Assembly: GCF_015353075.1 (NCBI RefSeq)
Contig: NZ_CP064188.1
Location: 496,001-560,000, forward strand
Direction: 5' to 3'
Origin: Rhizobium sp. 007
GTDB taxonomy: Bacteria; Pseudomonadota; Alphaproteobacteria; Rhizobiales; Rhizobiaceae
Length of the DNA: 64,000 nt
Part shown: positions 17,465 to 26,386 of the stretch, in pieces
Layout: each line of letters begins with the position of its first letter
Numbering within the stretch: the first letter of the stretch is position 1
The notes under the pieces: model-generated
Told to the model about the DNA's origin: nothing
Database searches by the model: none
What the model saw: the letters and a program-made list of their open reading frames with translations, nothing else
Translations under genes and position numbers: made by a program

Positions 17465-19201
17465 ATGAAAAACCGCAAAACTTACGAGCAGCTGCGCTCC
17501 GCCCGCTGGATGGTCCCCGATGATCAACGATCCTTCGGCCACAGATCGCGCACCATGCAGATGGGCTATGACCCCGCCGACTGGGAGGGCCGCCCGATCA
17601 TCGCCATTCTCAACACCTGGTCGGATGCGCAGCCCTGCCACATGCACTTCAAGGACAGAGTGGAATGGGTCAAGCGCGGCGTGCTGCAGGCGGGAGGCTT
17701 CCCAATGGAGCTTCCAGCGCTGTCACTGTCTGAAAATTTCGTCAAGCCAACGACCATGCTCTACCGCAATATGCTGGCGATGGAGAGCGAGGAATTGCTG
17801 CGCTCCCATCCCATCGACGGCGCGGTCCTCATGGGCGGTTGCGACAAGACCACTCCGGGCCTGGTGATGGGCGCACTCAGCATGGGGCTTCCCTTTATCT
17901 ACCTGCCTGCCGGACCGATGCTGCGCGGCAACTGGGCGGGCAGGCATCTGGGTTCCGGTACCGACGGATTCAAGTTCTGGGACGAACGCCGCGCCGGCAC
18001 GATTTCCAAGGAAGAGTGGCAAGGGATCGAAGGCGGTATTGCCCGTTCCTATGGCCACTGCATGACCATGGGAACTGCATCGACAATGACGGCGATCGCC
18101 GAGGCTATGGGACTGACGCTTCCTGGCGCCTCCTCCATCCCCGCCGCCGATGCAGGTCATCAGCGCATGTCCACGCAATGCGGCCGGCGCATCGTCGATA
18201 TGGTCTGGGAGGACCTGACGCCGGACATGATCGTCACGGCGGCAGCGGTGGAGAATGCCGTGACCGTGGCGATGGCGACCGGCTGTTCCACGAATGCCAT
18301 TATCCATTTGATCGCCATGGCGCGTCGCGCCGGGATCCCGCTGGAACTGGACGATCTCGACCGCATCGGACGCGAAACGCCCGTCATTGCCAATATCCGG
18401 CCATCGGGTGCGACGTACCTGATGGAGGATTTCTACTACGCCGGTGGTCTCCGGGCGCTGATGAAGCAACTGGGCGACAAGCTCAATTCGTCGGCGATCA
18501 CCGTCACCGGCAAGCCGCTTACGGAGGGCCTAGACTTGGCAAAGGTCTGGAACGACGACGTCATCCGGCCGCTGTCGAACCCGGTCTATCACGAGGGATC
18601 GCTTGCCGTGCTCAAGGGCAATCTCAGTCCCGACGGCGCGGTGATCAAGCCCGCCGCCTGCGACCCGAAATTCCACCGGCATAAAGGTCCGGCTCTCGTG
18701 GCTGATAGCTACGCCGAGCTGAAAACGATCATCGACGATCCCGACTATCCGATGACGCCGGAGACCGTTCTCGTCTTGCGCAACGCCGGCCCCCAGGGCG
18801 GACCGGGAATGCCTGAGTGGGGAATGATTCCCATGCCCAAGGCGCTGTTGAAGCTCGGCCTGCGGGACATGGTACGACTGTCGGATGCGCGCATGTCCGG
18901 CACTTCGTTCGGCGCCTGTGTGCTGCATGTGGCGCCGGAAGCCTATGTCGGTGGCCCGCTGGCGCTTTTGAAGACTGGCGACATCGTCGAGCTCGATATC
19001 CCCAATCGCAGCTTGAACATGCTCGTGCCGGACGAAGAACTCGCCCTTCGCCGCCAGTCTTGGAAGCCGCCGGCCCCACGCTATGGCCGCGGCTACGGCT
19101 TCCTATTCTCCAAACATATCGAACAGGCCGACAAGGGCTGCGATTTCGATTTCCTGAAGACGGAGTTCGGCCCTCAGGTCGATGAACCAGCGATCAACTG
19201 A
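17465..19201 (+). CDS. IlvD/Edd-family dehydratase, sugar-acid type (L-arabinonate/D-xylonate dehydratase-like)
   Basis: This 578-residue iron-sulfur dehydratase keeps three cluster cysteines: Cys58 (SDAQPCHMH), Cys127 (MGGCDKTTPG) and Cys200 (SYGHCMTMG). Their spacing, and NTWSDAQPC rather than the biosynthetic IlvD pattern, place it with pentonate dehydratases such as rhizobial L-arabinonate dehydratase. It would remove water from an aldonic acid to give a 2-keto-3-deoxy acid. The RraA-like aldolase gene follows after 21 bases. Branched-chain amino acid synthesis is unlikely in this catabolic context. Which sugar acid is used cannot be read from sequence. Confidence 0.9.
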   Translation: MKNRKTYEQLRSARWMVPDDQRSFGHRSRTMQMGYDPADWEGRPIIAILNTWSDAQPCHMHFKDRVEWVKRGVLQAGGFPMELPALSLSENFVKPTTMLYRNMLAMESEELLRSHPIDGAVLMGGCDKTTPGLVMGALSMGLPFIYLPAGPMLRGNWAGRHLGSGTDGFKFWDERRAGTISKEEWQGIEGGIARSYGHCMTMGTASTMTAIAEAMGLTLPGASSIPAADAGHQRMSTQCGRRIVDMVWEDLTPDMIVTAAAVENAVTVAMATGCSTNAIIHLIAMARRAGIPLELDDLDRIGRETPVIANIRPSGATYLMEDFYYAGGLRALMKQLGDKLNSSAITVTGKPLTEGLDLAKVWNDDVIRPLSNPVYHEGSLAVLKGNLSPDGAVIKPAACDPKFHRHKGPALVADSYAELKTIIDDPDYPMTPETVLVLRNAGPQGGPGMPEWGMIPMPKALLKLGLRDMVRLSDARMSGTSFGACVLHVAPEAYVGGPLALLKTGDIVELDIPNRSLNMLVPDEELALRRQSWKPPAPRYGRGYGFLFSKHIEQADKGCDFDFLKTEFGPQVDEPAIN

Positions 19202-19222
19202 TCTTTCCAGCCGGAGATGATA

Positions 19223-19948
19223 ATGACCGACTACGCTCTTTCCGACGAAACCCGCGCAAAATTGATGAAGGCGTCGACCGCCTCCGTTGCCACTGCGCTC
19301 TACAAACGCGGCCTGCGCAACCAGTTCATCCAGAACGTCCACCCGGTCGCCTGGAAGGGCAAAAACATGGTCGGACAGGCCTTCACCCTTCGCTACATTC
19401 CGGCGCGTGAGGATCGCAATCCCATCACTGTGTTCCGCAACGCGGACCACCCGCAGCGTGTCGCGGTCGAAACCTGCCCGCCTGGTTGGGTGCTTGTCAT
19501 GGACAGCAGGAAAGATGCGCGGGCCGCATCGGCAGGCTCTATCCTCGTTACAAGGCTTGCGATGCGCGGTTGCGCCGGCGTCGTATCTGACGGAGGCTTT
19601 CGCGACGCCGAAGGCATCGGCAGGTTGGATATGCCGGCCTACCATCAGCGCCCGTCGGCGCCGACCAATCTAACTCTCCACGAAGCGCTCGACATCAACG
19701 TGCCGATCTGCTGCGGTGACGCCCCCGTTTTCCCCGGGGACGTGCTCGTCGGCGATGGTGACGGCGTCATGGTCATTCCAGCGCATTTGGCCGATGAGAT
19801 CGCCGAAGAATGCGCCGGCATGGAAAGCTTCGAGGATTTTGTTCTTGAACAGGTCCAAGACGGCGCTGCCGTGATCGGCCTTTATCCGCCAACGACGGAC
19901 AAAGCGCAAAACGACTATGCTCAATGGCGTAAAAGAACCGGGCGCTGA
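19223..19948 (+). CDS. RraA-like protein, probable 2-keto acid aldolase/decarboxylase
   Basis: This 241-residue RraA/HMG-aldolase superfamily protein has STASVATALYKRG, GQAFTLRYIPA, the metal/substrate loop GSILVTRLAMRGCAGVVSDGGFRDAEGI and GDVLVGDGDGVMVIPA. The GGFRD arginine-aspartate pair marks the aldolase-type active site. The second ATG (19223) is chosen because GGAG lies 6 bases before it; the first at 19217 is too close. It probably cleaves the 2-keto-3-deoxy sugar acid made by the dehydratase. RNase E regulation, the origin of the name, is unlikely here. Confidence 0.88.
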   Translation: MTDYALSDETRAKLMKASTASVATALYKRGLRNQFIQNVHPVAWKGKNMVGQAFTLRYIPAREDRNPITVFRNADHPQRVAVETCPPGWVLVMDSRKDARAASAGSILVTRLAMRGCAGVVSDGGFRDAEGIGRLDMPAYHQRPSAPTNLTLHEALDINVPICCGDAPVFPGDVLVGDGDGVMVIPAHLADEIAEECAGMESFEDFVLEQVQDGAAVIGLYPPTTDKAQNDYAQWRKRTGR

Positions 19949-20292
19949 GCCCGAGTAAGCCGCATTCCCCGAACCCGAAGGCTCAGTTGAGGTCAGGAGA
20001 TCCGGAAACCAGCTCGCGGCCATCATTCCGACGCAGGCTCCGGCCGTTGAGGAATAGCCGTGAGCTGTTGCCAAACGCCCTGGCCGCTTTCGAGCCAGAA
20101 CGGGACGAAGCTGGACGCTCCGCCGTTCCAAGAAGGCCGACCGCTTCGATCGTTCCCCGACGCGGAGGGAGCAGGGATCCGGTTCACGCCCGTCGTGTCG
20201 CGCATCGTCGGCAGCGAGGAGGTCGGCCGCCTCGCTGCTTTTGACCGCCGGGACTGGCGCTGATCGCCATCCGAATTGCGTAAATCGCATAG
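19949..20292. other. Intergenic region, no recognised gene
   Basis: Frames at 20023-20331 (minus) and 20060-20263 (plus) are open but have no recognisable domain or good ribosome-binding site. The plus frame reads reasonably protein-like near its end and may be a decayed plasmid gene. Confidence 0.4.
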
Positions 20293-20302
20293 AATACGTA
20301 TT
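20293..20302. promoter_or_regulatory. Candidate toxin-antitoxin autoregulatory operator
   Basis: AATACGTATT is a perfect 10-bp palindrome 28 bases before the antitoxin start, in an AT-rich stretch that could hold the promoter. Phd-type antitoxins commonly bind such sites. Confidence 0.4.
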
Positions 20303-20330
20303 ATAGGTAATTCGGTACGGAGACTTGGCA

Positions 20331-20576
20331 ATGAAGCAATTCACCTTCTCAGACATGAACCGCGCTTCGGGTGAAATCCTTGAAGCGGCTTTGATCGAAC
20401 CCGTCACCTTGACAAAGCGCGGCAAGGACAAACTCGTCATTCTGACCGCGGAACAATACCGCAAGCTCATCGGTCGTTCCCATACCGTTGCATACGACCT
20501 GATGGATGCTCCCGAAGACATCCACCGTGAACTTATGACCGGTCTTGAGGATATTATCGAGGGCGATAATGCTTGA
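20331..20576 (+). CDS. Phd/YefM-like antitoxin
   Basis: This 81-residue protein begins MKQFTFSDMNRASGEILEAA, the fold-start typical of Phd/YefM antitoxins, followed by PVTLTKRGKDKLVILTAEQY, the conserved strand turn of that family. The C-terminal part (HRELMTGLEDIIEGDNA) is acidic and would wrap around the toxin. It overlaps the toxin gene by 8 bases. It should neutralise the toxin and repress the pair's promoter. Confidence 0.85.
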   Translation: MKQFTFSDMNRASGEILEAALIEPVTLTKRGKDKLVILTAEQYRKLIGRSHTVAYDLMDAPEDIHRELMTGLEDIIEGDNA

Positions 20577-20964
20577 ACCTGGGCAGATCGTCCGCTTTTT
20601 CTACCTGTGGAAACGCCAGGCGACCGCAGGTGAAGAGTCCGGCCGCAAGGCAAGGCCCGTTTGCGTCGTCGTTCGCACCGCGGCAGTGCCGGGAGCTGTG
20701 TTTCTGTTTCCCGTCACATCGCAACTGCCCGACACGGAGCGGCTTTCTCTTGCGATCAGCCAAATGGAATGCCGTCGCGCAGGGCTGGATTTTCCGTGCT
20801 GGATCATTCTCGACGAGTACAATAGGGTTGAACTCGACAAGGCATTTGACTCCGAGTCAACGACGCCTCTGGGCAGTTTCAGTCCTGCCTTCCTCAAGAA
20901 AACCGCGCTGACCGTCAAAAATGCGGCCGCAGCCCGAAGGCTCGCTGGTATCACGCGTACCTGA
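20569..20964 (+). CDS. PemK/MazF-like toxin
   Basis: This 131-residue protein starts LEPGQIVRFFYLW and has GRKARPVCVVVRT and VFLFPVTSQLP, matching the beta-barrel of MazF/PemK-type mRNA interferases; LPDTERLSLAI and CWIILDEYN follow. The ATG at 20569 overlaps the antitoxin end. Such toxins cleave RNA and stabilise plasmids or islands. Assignment rests on motif layout and gene order; cleavage specificity cannot be inferred. Confidence 0.75.
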   Translation: MLEPGQIVRFFYLWKRQATAGEESGRKARPVCVVVRTAAVPGAVFLFPVTSQLPDTERLSLAISQMECRRAGLDFPCWIILDEYNRVELDKAFDSESTTPLGSFSPAFLKKTALTVKNAAAARRLAGITRT

Positions 20965-21070
20965 TGCCTGACGCCCGCCTCAGAGGGCCCATGGCCGTCC
21001 TCCACTTCGTTGCAGCCCTGCGGGCGCGCCGATCGTCCCCGGTCTTATCGACAGCCATCGTGAGGCCGCG

Positions 21071-21374
21071 ATGGGCGCGACCCCGGCAACATCGACCGAC
21101 GGCTTCGTCGGCACCATCAAGACCCTCACCCTCAACGTCAAAGCGAATATCGTCCGTGTCGAATGCACCTTTGAAGACGCTCCCGACTTCCGGATGCTGG
21201 CCGGCAATGTCGGGTTCGGTGCCGGCTGGCAGAAACAGGCCCGCGAAACCGAACGCAACTACATTCAGTCAAGCTCGACGATCCGAGCGCCTAGCTCCGA
21301 TCTACGCCACTCTGACCGAGATTCAAGGCCAGGAAGGCCCGCAGCTCATCTGGTCACGCAACACGCGCCGCTGA
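21071..21374 (+). pseudogene. DUF736 family gene, frameshifted
   Basis: The first frame reads DGFVGTIKTLTLNVKA and then FEDAPDFRMLAGNVGFGAGW, the conserved start of DUF736 proteins common on rhizobial conjugative plasmids. After about base 21270 the expected KLDDPSA stretch lies in a second frame, and APIYATLTEIQGQEGPQLIW in a third. At least two indels have broken the gene. It marks former plasmid or integrative-element DNA. Confidence 0.82.
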
Positions 21375-21525
21375 CGGAAAGGAGGAGCCCCGGTTGGAAG
21401 CGGCGCTAAGCCCGGTCCGTTCCGGCCCTCGTTTCATCTGCGTGCGCTCTGGGTTGCGATTGTAGCAGTCAAAAAGGGGCAACGGCGAGGCCGTGCCCGC
21501 TTCCCCAGGTGGCTAGACTTCGGAT
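21375..21525. other. Intergenic, nothing recognised
   Basis: No open frame with a start and ribosome-binding site, and no strong repeat was seen. Confidence 0.4.
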
Positions 21526-21975
21526 TCAGATCTGCTTGCCAAGTTTGGCATCTACAGACTGCGAATTCGATCCCCGAACCGCGAAGAACAAGAAAATGGC
21601 AGTCCAGAGGATCGATTTCTCGGCGCCACCAAAGCCTTCACCTCGCACCACGCCATGGAAATAGACAGTGACCAGGAGCACGATCATTGCAGCGAAAGCG
21701 GCTGGCCGCGTGAACAGCCCGATTGCGATCAAAATGCCCCCGAAGAATTCGGTTGCCGCCAGCAACGGCGACCAGAATAAACCGGGATAGAAGCCGAGAC
21801 CTTCCACCATGCCGACAGCTCCGAAGGGATTCAGGATCTTGCCGTAGCCATGGGTCACCAGCAGTCCGCCGGCGATGACACGCAGAGCCGTTTCAGCGAT
21901 GGTGTTAAATGGCATGTAAATTCTCTGAAGTGCCGGCACCATCGGGCGGGGTCGGCTATCGGCAAAATCTGTCAT
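21526..21975 (-). CDS. DoxX family membrane protein
   Basis: This 149-residue protein with four predicted membrane helices has the DoxX signatures ETALRVIAGGLLVTHGYGKI, FWSPLLAATEFFGGILIAIGLFTRPAAF and VTVYFHGVVRGEGFGGAEKSILW. DoxX proteins are inner-membrane components often linked to redox or sulfur stress. The start at 21975 has GGAAAGG upstream; the methionine at residue 21 is a shorter alternative. It stands alone between a plasmid remnant and a secreted protein gene. Confidence 0.87.
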   Translation of the reverse strand: MTDFADSRPRPMVPALQRIYMPFNTIAETALRVIAGGLLVTHGYGKILNPFGAVGMVEGLGFYPGLFWSPLLAATEFFGGILIAIGLFTRPAAFAAMIVLLVTVYFHGVVRGEGFGGAEKSILWTAIFLFFAVRGSNSQSVDAKLGKQI

Positions 21976-22189
21976 GGGTGACCTTTCCGTTCATTGCGAT
22001 GCAACACATCTGCCGTGAACCGGTTCAAGAGCCAAGTCCGACGAGGTAAAATATGATCGCTTGAGTTAACAATGACGTGATTTCGACGTCACAATAGCGA
22101 ATGCGGGCTGCGGAGCGGGCAGACGCTGCATATGCCCTGTTGCGAGCTCTGTCCTTGACCACAGGGTCCGGCCCGAAGAGTTGTCGGAA

Positions 22190-22222
22190 ACAAATAGCCC
22201 GCCACTCATGAAAGTGGCGGGC
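22190..22222 (-). terminator. Rho-independent terminator of the 22261-22605 gene
   Basis: GCCCGCCACT (22197-22206) pairs with 22213-22222, a perfect 10-bp stem with a 6-base loop. Read on the minus strand it is followed by TATTTGTTT. Confidence 0.75.
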
Positions 22223-22260
22223 CTTTGAATGCTCTTACTAGAGCTTCCAGGAAACAGATT

Positions 22261-22605
22261 TTAGATCTCGGGGCAGCCGCGCACGTTGGCAAATACCATC
22301 CGTTCGGGACCACGGCGCGTAAAGCCTTGGACCACGACACTGCGTGACGAGACACGAACGATACGAGCTCGACGGAGACCTGCATCGCGCGCACTGTCAA
22401 GCGCATCGTCCGGGTCGCATGCCCGGCGAGCCGGCCTATAGCGGCGATCGTAATACCGGTCCCGATCGCGGTCGCGATCGTAAATGCCAACTCCACCTGG
22501 ACCTACCCGCAGTTCCAGTTCCTGCGCGCCTGCAAAGGAATGGCTGATCGTAACGCAACTGAGTGCGGCAAGACCGATCAAAGCCGATTTAAAAATATAG
22601 CGCAT
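22261..22605 (-). CDS. Small secreted Arg/Asp-rich hypothetical protein
   Basis: This 114-residue protein has a clear signal peptide (YIFKSALIGLAALSCVTISH, cleavage near FAGAQ). A low-complexity DRDRDRDRYYDRRYRPARRA stretch follows, then a domain with DPDDALDSARDAGLRRARIVR and VVQGFTRRGPERMVFANV. It resembles short periplasmic or envelope proteins of Rhizobiales without known function. The ATG at 22605 has GGAGAGAGG upstream. A strong terminator follows. Confidence 0.75.
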   Translation of the reverse strand: MRYIFKSALIGLAALSCVTISHSFAGAQELELRVGPGGVGIYDRDRDRDRYYDRRYRPARRACDPDDALDSARDAGLRRARIVRVSSRSVVVQGFTRRGPERMVFANVRGCPEI

Positions 22606-22978
22606 AAGTGCCTCTCTCCAGTTCTTCAACGTGCAAATCCGGTGAGAAACAGACTAAGGGAATTTTTGCTCCGCCCTGCGGCAAAAGACCCGGCTCCTCG
22701 TCAAGCCAGGCCTCTCCCAGTCCGCCTGCATCTCAGCGCGGTGCCGCCGTCTAGGCCCTCTCCTTGTCATCGTCAAGAGAGGACCAAAAGCCTTGGTGAC
22801 AGGTCGCAACGCTGCCCGCACCCAACCGATCCTTCTGACATGAGGAAATCCACTGACGCCGATGGAATTGACCTCTTGCTTCACCGCATGCGCGCGAGCG
22901 TCGGAGGCAAATCTGATCGCAGCTGGCCGAAACCGCGCGGCACGTCAGAGCGTTTCTCCAGGGAAAGATAAACTCACC
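22606..22978. other. Intergenic, nothing recognised
   Basis: Both strands have open stretches (22540-22971 plus; 22654-22884 minus) without ribosome-binding sites or domain-like sequence. The promoters of the flanking genes presumably lie here. Confidence 0.4.
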
Positions 22979-23848
22979 ATGTCGAACCGCCGAGAACAGC
23001 AGACGCCCGAAGGCGCCTTCAAAGAGAAGATCGGGGAAACCACCTCATTCCCCTACGACCGACTGACGGTCGAGCGTTTTCGTGCGGCTTTTCCCCACGC
23101 GCGGTGGAGCGATGACCTCAAGGCGTGGTTCGTTCCCGGGAAAACTGCCGGTCGCCGGATCGCCCGCTGGCGGGCGTATGAGGCAACGCAGGTCGAAGCC
23201 TATGCGGACGAGAAGGGACGCGACGCCTTCCAGTTCGATCCGATCGAAAGTCCCTATCTGGAGGTCGGGCAGGCGGGCTTACGGGTCCGGACGCCGTTTT
23301 CCCGGACTGTCGTCGATGAGCTGCGCGAAGTTCCCTGGGCCTATTGGGACAGCGATCTTAGGGTCTGGCATGTGCCCTTCCGGTCGTTCGACGACCTAAG
23401 GCGGCGATGGGCGACGATCGAGGCGGCGGCCCGGCGGAACGAGCCCGAAGAACGAAAGCGCAGGGCTGAAGAGCGAAAGGGAACCGAGGACGACAGGCGC
23501 GCCCGACTTCGCTCGGCCGAGAGGAAGCGTCGTCGCTATCCGCTGGCGTGCAACGACCTGCCTCCGTTGCAGCGGCCCGTGGCGACCGAACAGTACGGTG
23601 TCATCGTCTTCACTGAGATCACCGGCGAACTCGTCGAGCCAGATGCCGTTGCGGATTTCTATCCGGGTGCGACGGACGACCACGTCTGGGGACTGTGGCG
23701 GACGCCGACGCTGGACGAACTGATCTGCACATGGCCCGCGAAGCCGGTTCCAGAAAACCGGAGGCGAGAATGGTGGCTTCCGAGCATCGATGAGCTGAGG
23801 CCCGCCCGCCGGCTGGCGCGCTCCCGGGAACGGCGCAGACGAAAGTAA
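22979..23848 (+). CDS. Hypothetical protein with two HARP-like repeats
   Basis: This 289-residue protein contains two related units of about 40 residues. The first is near residues 20-62 (LTVERFRAAFPHARWSDDLK, then AWFVPG) and the second near 95-140 (VVDELREVPWAYWDSDLRVW, then HVPF). The pattern of hydrophobic strand, helix, small-aromatic turn, then K/R-x-W-x-VP resembles the HARP domain of SMARCAL1-type annealing helicases. A highly charged Arg/Glu helix follows (residues 140-185). The C-terminal region reads EWWLPSIDELRPARR. No helicase is encoded nearby. The start at 22979 has AGGGAAAG upstream. A nucleic-acid-binding role is inferred from the resemblance only. Confidence 0.6.
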   Translation: MSNRREQQTPEGAFKEKIGETTSFPYDRLTVERFRAAFPHARWSDDLKAWFVPGKTAGRRIARWRAYEATQVEAYADEKGRDAFQFDPIESPYLEVGQAGLRVRTPFSRTVVDELREVPWAYWDSDLRVWHVPFRSFDDLRRRWATIEAAARRNEPEERKRRAEERKGTEDDRRARLRSAERKRRRYPLACNDLPPLQRPVATEQYGVIVFTEITGELVEPDAVADFYPGATDDHVWGLWRTPTLDELICTWPAKPVPENRRREWWLPSIDELRPARRLARSRERRRRK

Positions 23849-23980
23849 TTGAGTGCATTCATATACATCTGCATAAGCGGCGCCTAAATTCGAGTTTGAT
23901 GCGCGACTGCGAAGGTCTGCCTGCGTCACGCATCGCGAGAGAACCAAATGGCTGCTCACAGACCTATTGGACAGGATGAC

Positions 23981-24316
23981 ATGATGACCGTCGAACACCG
24001 GCTTGCAACATACGGATCGCTGGCCCCCGGCCGGGTGAACCATCACCAGCTCGACGGCCTTGAAGGAACCTGGCGCAAGGGGACGGTTCGAGGGACTCTC
24101 GTGGAATCCGGATGGGGAGCTGCCCTTGGTTTTCCAGGCTTGCTGCTCGATGAAGGCGGCGCGGCAGTGGACGTGCTTTTGTTCGAGTCGCTGGATCTCC
24201 CGGATCACTGGGAACGGCTCGACGCATTTGAAGGGGCGGGGTATCGCCGTGAACGGGCGAAGATCAGTACGCCGGATGGGCAACTAGAGGCCTTTATTTA
24301 CGTGCTCGCGCCCTAG
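23981..24316 (+). CDS. Gamma-glutamylcyclotransferase (AIG2-like) family protein
   Basis: This 111-residue protein has the substrate-binding loop ATYGSLAPG at its start and the expected catalytic glutamate in LDAFEGAGYRRE, with a closing FIYVLAP strand. The family releases 5-oxoproline from gamma-glutamyl amines or peptides. The ATG at 23981 follows ACAGGA; an upstream ATG at 23948 would add a short unstructured tail. The substrate is unknown. Confidence 0.82.
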   Translation: MMTVEHRLATYGSLAPGRVNHHQLDGLEGTWRKGTVRGTLVESGWGAALGFPGLLLDEGGAAVDVLLFESLDLPDHWERLDAFEGAGYRRERAKISTPDGQLEAFIYVLAP

Positions 24317-24652
24317 GCGCATTGGCTGCCGACATAAGATATGAGCATTGCAAGCATGCGGTGCGAGAGGGTGCGCCTCTAATGCACTGCAGCTTCGAGT
24401 GCCGTCCTCAGCCCTCTTTCTCCAGCAGTCGGTTCGCATTGGCCGCGCGCGACGCTGATGAACGATTCTTTCATCAGCGGCTTCCCATCTTCGTTTCCTA
24501 AACTCAGGGCGTCTCATTCAGGGCCTCTGGCCACGTTCTGGCATGGACGGCGATCCAGCGTACGAATGACACACATGGATAGTCAGGCCTGAATAGTCAT
24601 GCTATCGAAACCCGGTTGGGGAACGGATCCATACGATCCAAAGGGCGGAAGA
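24317..24652. other. Intergenic, nothing recognised
   Basis: This 336-base stretch holds no supported gene. It includes an in-frame extension of the kinase gene from 24599 that I judge untranslated. Confidence 0.4.
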
Positions 24653-26386
24653 ATGAGACTGAAGCTCGTTGCAGTCGCGGTTGCGGCGCTAGCGCCCGTT
24701 GTCGCGATGCTCGTTTATAACGAAGTAGAGACACGCCTTCAGCGCAACGAGGAAATCAGGGGCAACGCTGCGCAGGCCGCGCGGCTGGCGGCTTCCGAAG
24801 TCGAACGGATCATCGAAGGGCTGCATGGTCTTCTTGTCGCCGTTGCCTCAATGCCCGCGATCCAGGATCTCGACGCGGCGGCTTGCGACCGGGCCCTTCG
24901 GTCGGTCGCCTCGAGCGTGTCCAATATTCGCACGATTTTTGTGACCGACTTGGCGGGGCATCCTGTCTGCGGCAGCGTCGAGCCGCCGAGTGGCGTCCGG
25001 TTCGCGGATCGGGACTACTTCAGGCAAGCCCTGGCGTCAGGCCGGTTTGTGGTCGGCACCTACACCGACAGCCGGATGTCGAAGGGTGCAGTCCTTCCGG
25101 TAGCGATGCCGCTGATGAAGGAGGGGGTCGCCCAACGCGTGCTGGTTACGGGCCTGCGCTTGGAATGGCTGCAGGACAGGATCGCAGAACGCGGCGTAGA
25201 GGGTGGCAACGCCATAACGATCGCAGACGGCAAGGGGACGATACTGGCACGCGTGCCATATCCCGAGCGCTTTGTCGGAACCGCCATACCTCATGCCTTT
25301 CAACACCTGATCTATGCGGATTTCCCAGGTATCATCGAGGTTACAGGACAGGACGGTATCGAACGGATCCTTGGATATCGCCCGATCAAGCTTCCAAACA
25401 ACCCGCTCTACATCGGCGCCAGCATCTCGAAGGAAGAGGCATTCGCACCGATCAACCGAGCGACGGAAGTCAATGCGCTGTCTATCCTCGGAGGCGCGCT
25501 GCTCGCCTTTCTGGCCGCCGTTCTCATAGGCAACCGGTTCATCGTCAGACCCATCCACCACATCGCTCGCGTGATGGGAGACTGGCGCGCCGGCAGGACC
25601 GACGTGCGCACGGGAATGAATCCGGCGAAAGATGAACTCGGTGCTGTGGGTGCGACACTGGACAGTCTCCTTGACGAACTGGACGCCCGGCACCGGCAAG
25701 CGAAGGAGGCGGAGGACGAAAGAGACCTGCTGTCGCGGGAGATGGCCCACAGAGTCAAGAACGGCTACGCTCTGGTGCAGGCGATCGCCCGACAGAGTTT
25801 TGCGAAGAGCGATCCTTCGCGTTATGCCGTGTTCTCCAAAAGGCTAACGGCGCTGGCAGGAGCCTACGACCTCATTCTCACAAGAGAGGCCCATTCGGCG
25901 GATATGTCCGAGACGATCCGAAAGTCGCTGCGCCCCCACCATGAGGTCGATGCCAGCCGAATGGAAGTAACCGGTCCACAGGTTTCTCTACCGGCGGAAC
26001 TCACGCTGGCCCTGTCGCTGGTCGTGCACGAGCTCGGCACGAACGCGATGAAATACGGCGCACTCAGCACCGACGAGGGCCGGATTGTCGTTAACTGGAC
26101 CCTCAAGGACCGGCGGGTTCTGCTGACCTGGCAGGAAACCGGGGGGCCCGAGGTCACTCGGCCCAACGCTAGAGGGTTCGGCTCGGTGCTGATCGAAAAG
26201 GCCTTCCCGGCAAAATATCAGGCAAAAAGCCTTTCCACCTACGGGACCGGCGGCCTGATATTTGAACTTGCATTTTTTCTGCCGGGAGATCCGACGGATA
26301 ATCATCCGGCGACGTCTTTCCAAGTTGCCCGCGCACAAAGCGAGGATGGCGCAATCGAGAATCCGCGCAAAGCGGGCCGCAGTTGA
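24653..26386 (+). CDS. HWE-family sensor histidine kinase with extracellular sensor
   Basis: This 577-residue kinase has a first membrane helix (residues 3-22), an extracellular Cache-like sensor (about 30-270, with VRFADRDYFRQALASGRFVVGTY-type sequence) and a second helix (ALSILGGALLAFLAAVLIG), followed by a HAMP linker. The kinase core has H-box EMAHRVKNGYALVQAI (about residues 363-378), N-box VVHELGTNAMKYGAL and WQETGGP, the pattern of HWE/HisKA_2 kinases. These often feed the alphaproteobacterial general stress response. The start at 24653 follows GGCGGAAG. No response regulator is adjacent, so it is an orphan kinase. Confidence 0.9.
   Translation: MRLKLVAVAVAALAPVVAMLVYNEVETRLQRNEEIRGNAAQAARLAASEVERIIEGLHGLLVAVASMPAIQDLDAAACDRALRSVASSVSNIRTIFVTDLAGHPVCGSVEPPSGVRFADRDYFRQALASGRFVVGTYTDSRMSKGAVLPVAMPLMKEGVAQRVLVTGLRLEWLQDRIAERGVEGGNAITIADGKGTILARVPYPERFVGTAIPHAFQHLIYADFPGIIEVTGQDGIERILGYRPIKLPNNPLYIGASISKEEAFAPINRATEVNALSILGGALLAFLAAVLIGNRFIVRPIHHIARVMGDWRAGRTDVRTGMNPAKDELGAVGATLDSLLDELDARHRQAKEAEDERDLLSREMAHRVKNGYALVQAIARQSFAKSDPSRYAVFSKRLTALAGAYDLILTREAHSADMSETIRKSLRPHHEVDASRMEVTGPQVSLPAELTLALSLVVHELGTNAMKYGALSTDEGRIVVNWTLKDRRVLLTWQETGGPEVTRPNARGFGSVLIEKAFPAKYQAKSLSTYGTGGLIFELAFFLPGDPTDNHPATSFQVARAQSEDGAIENPRKAGRS

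Noticed and set aside
19670..20653. Long minus-strand open frame
   Set aside because: It runs antisense to the RraA, antitoxin and toxin genes, which have clear families and start signals.
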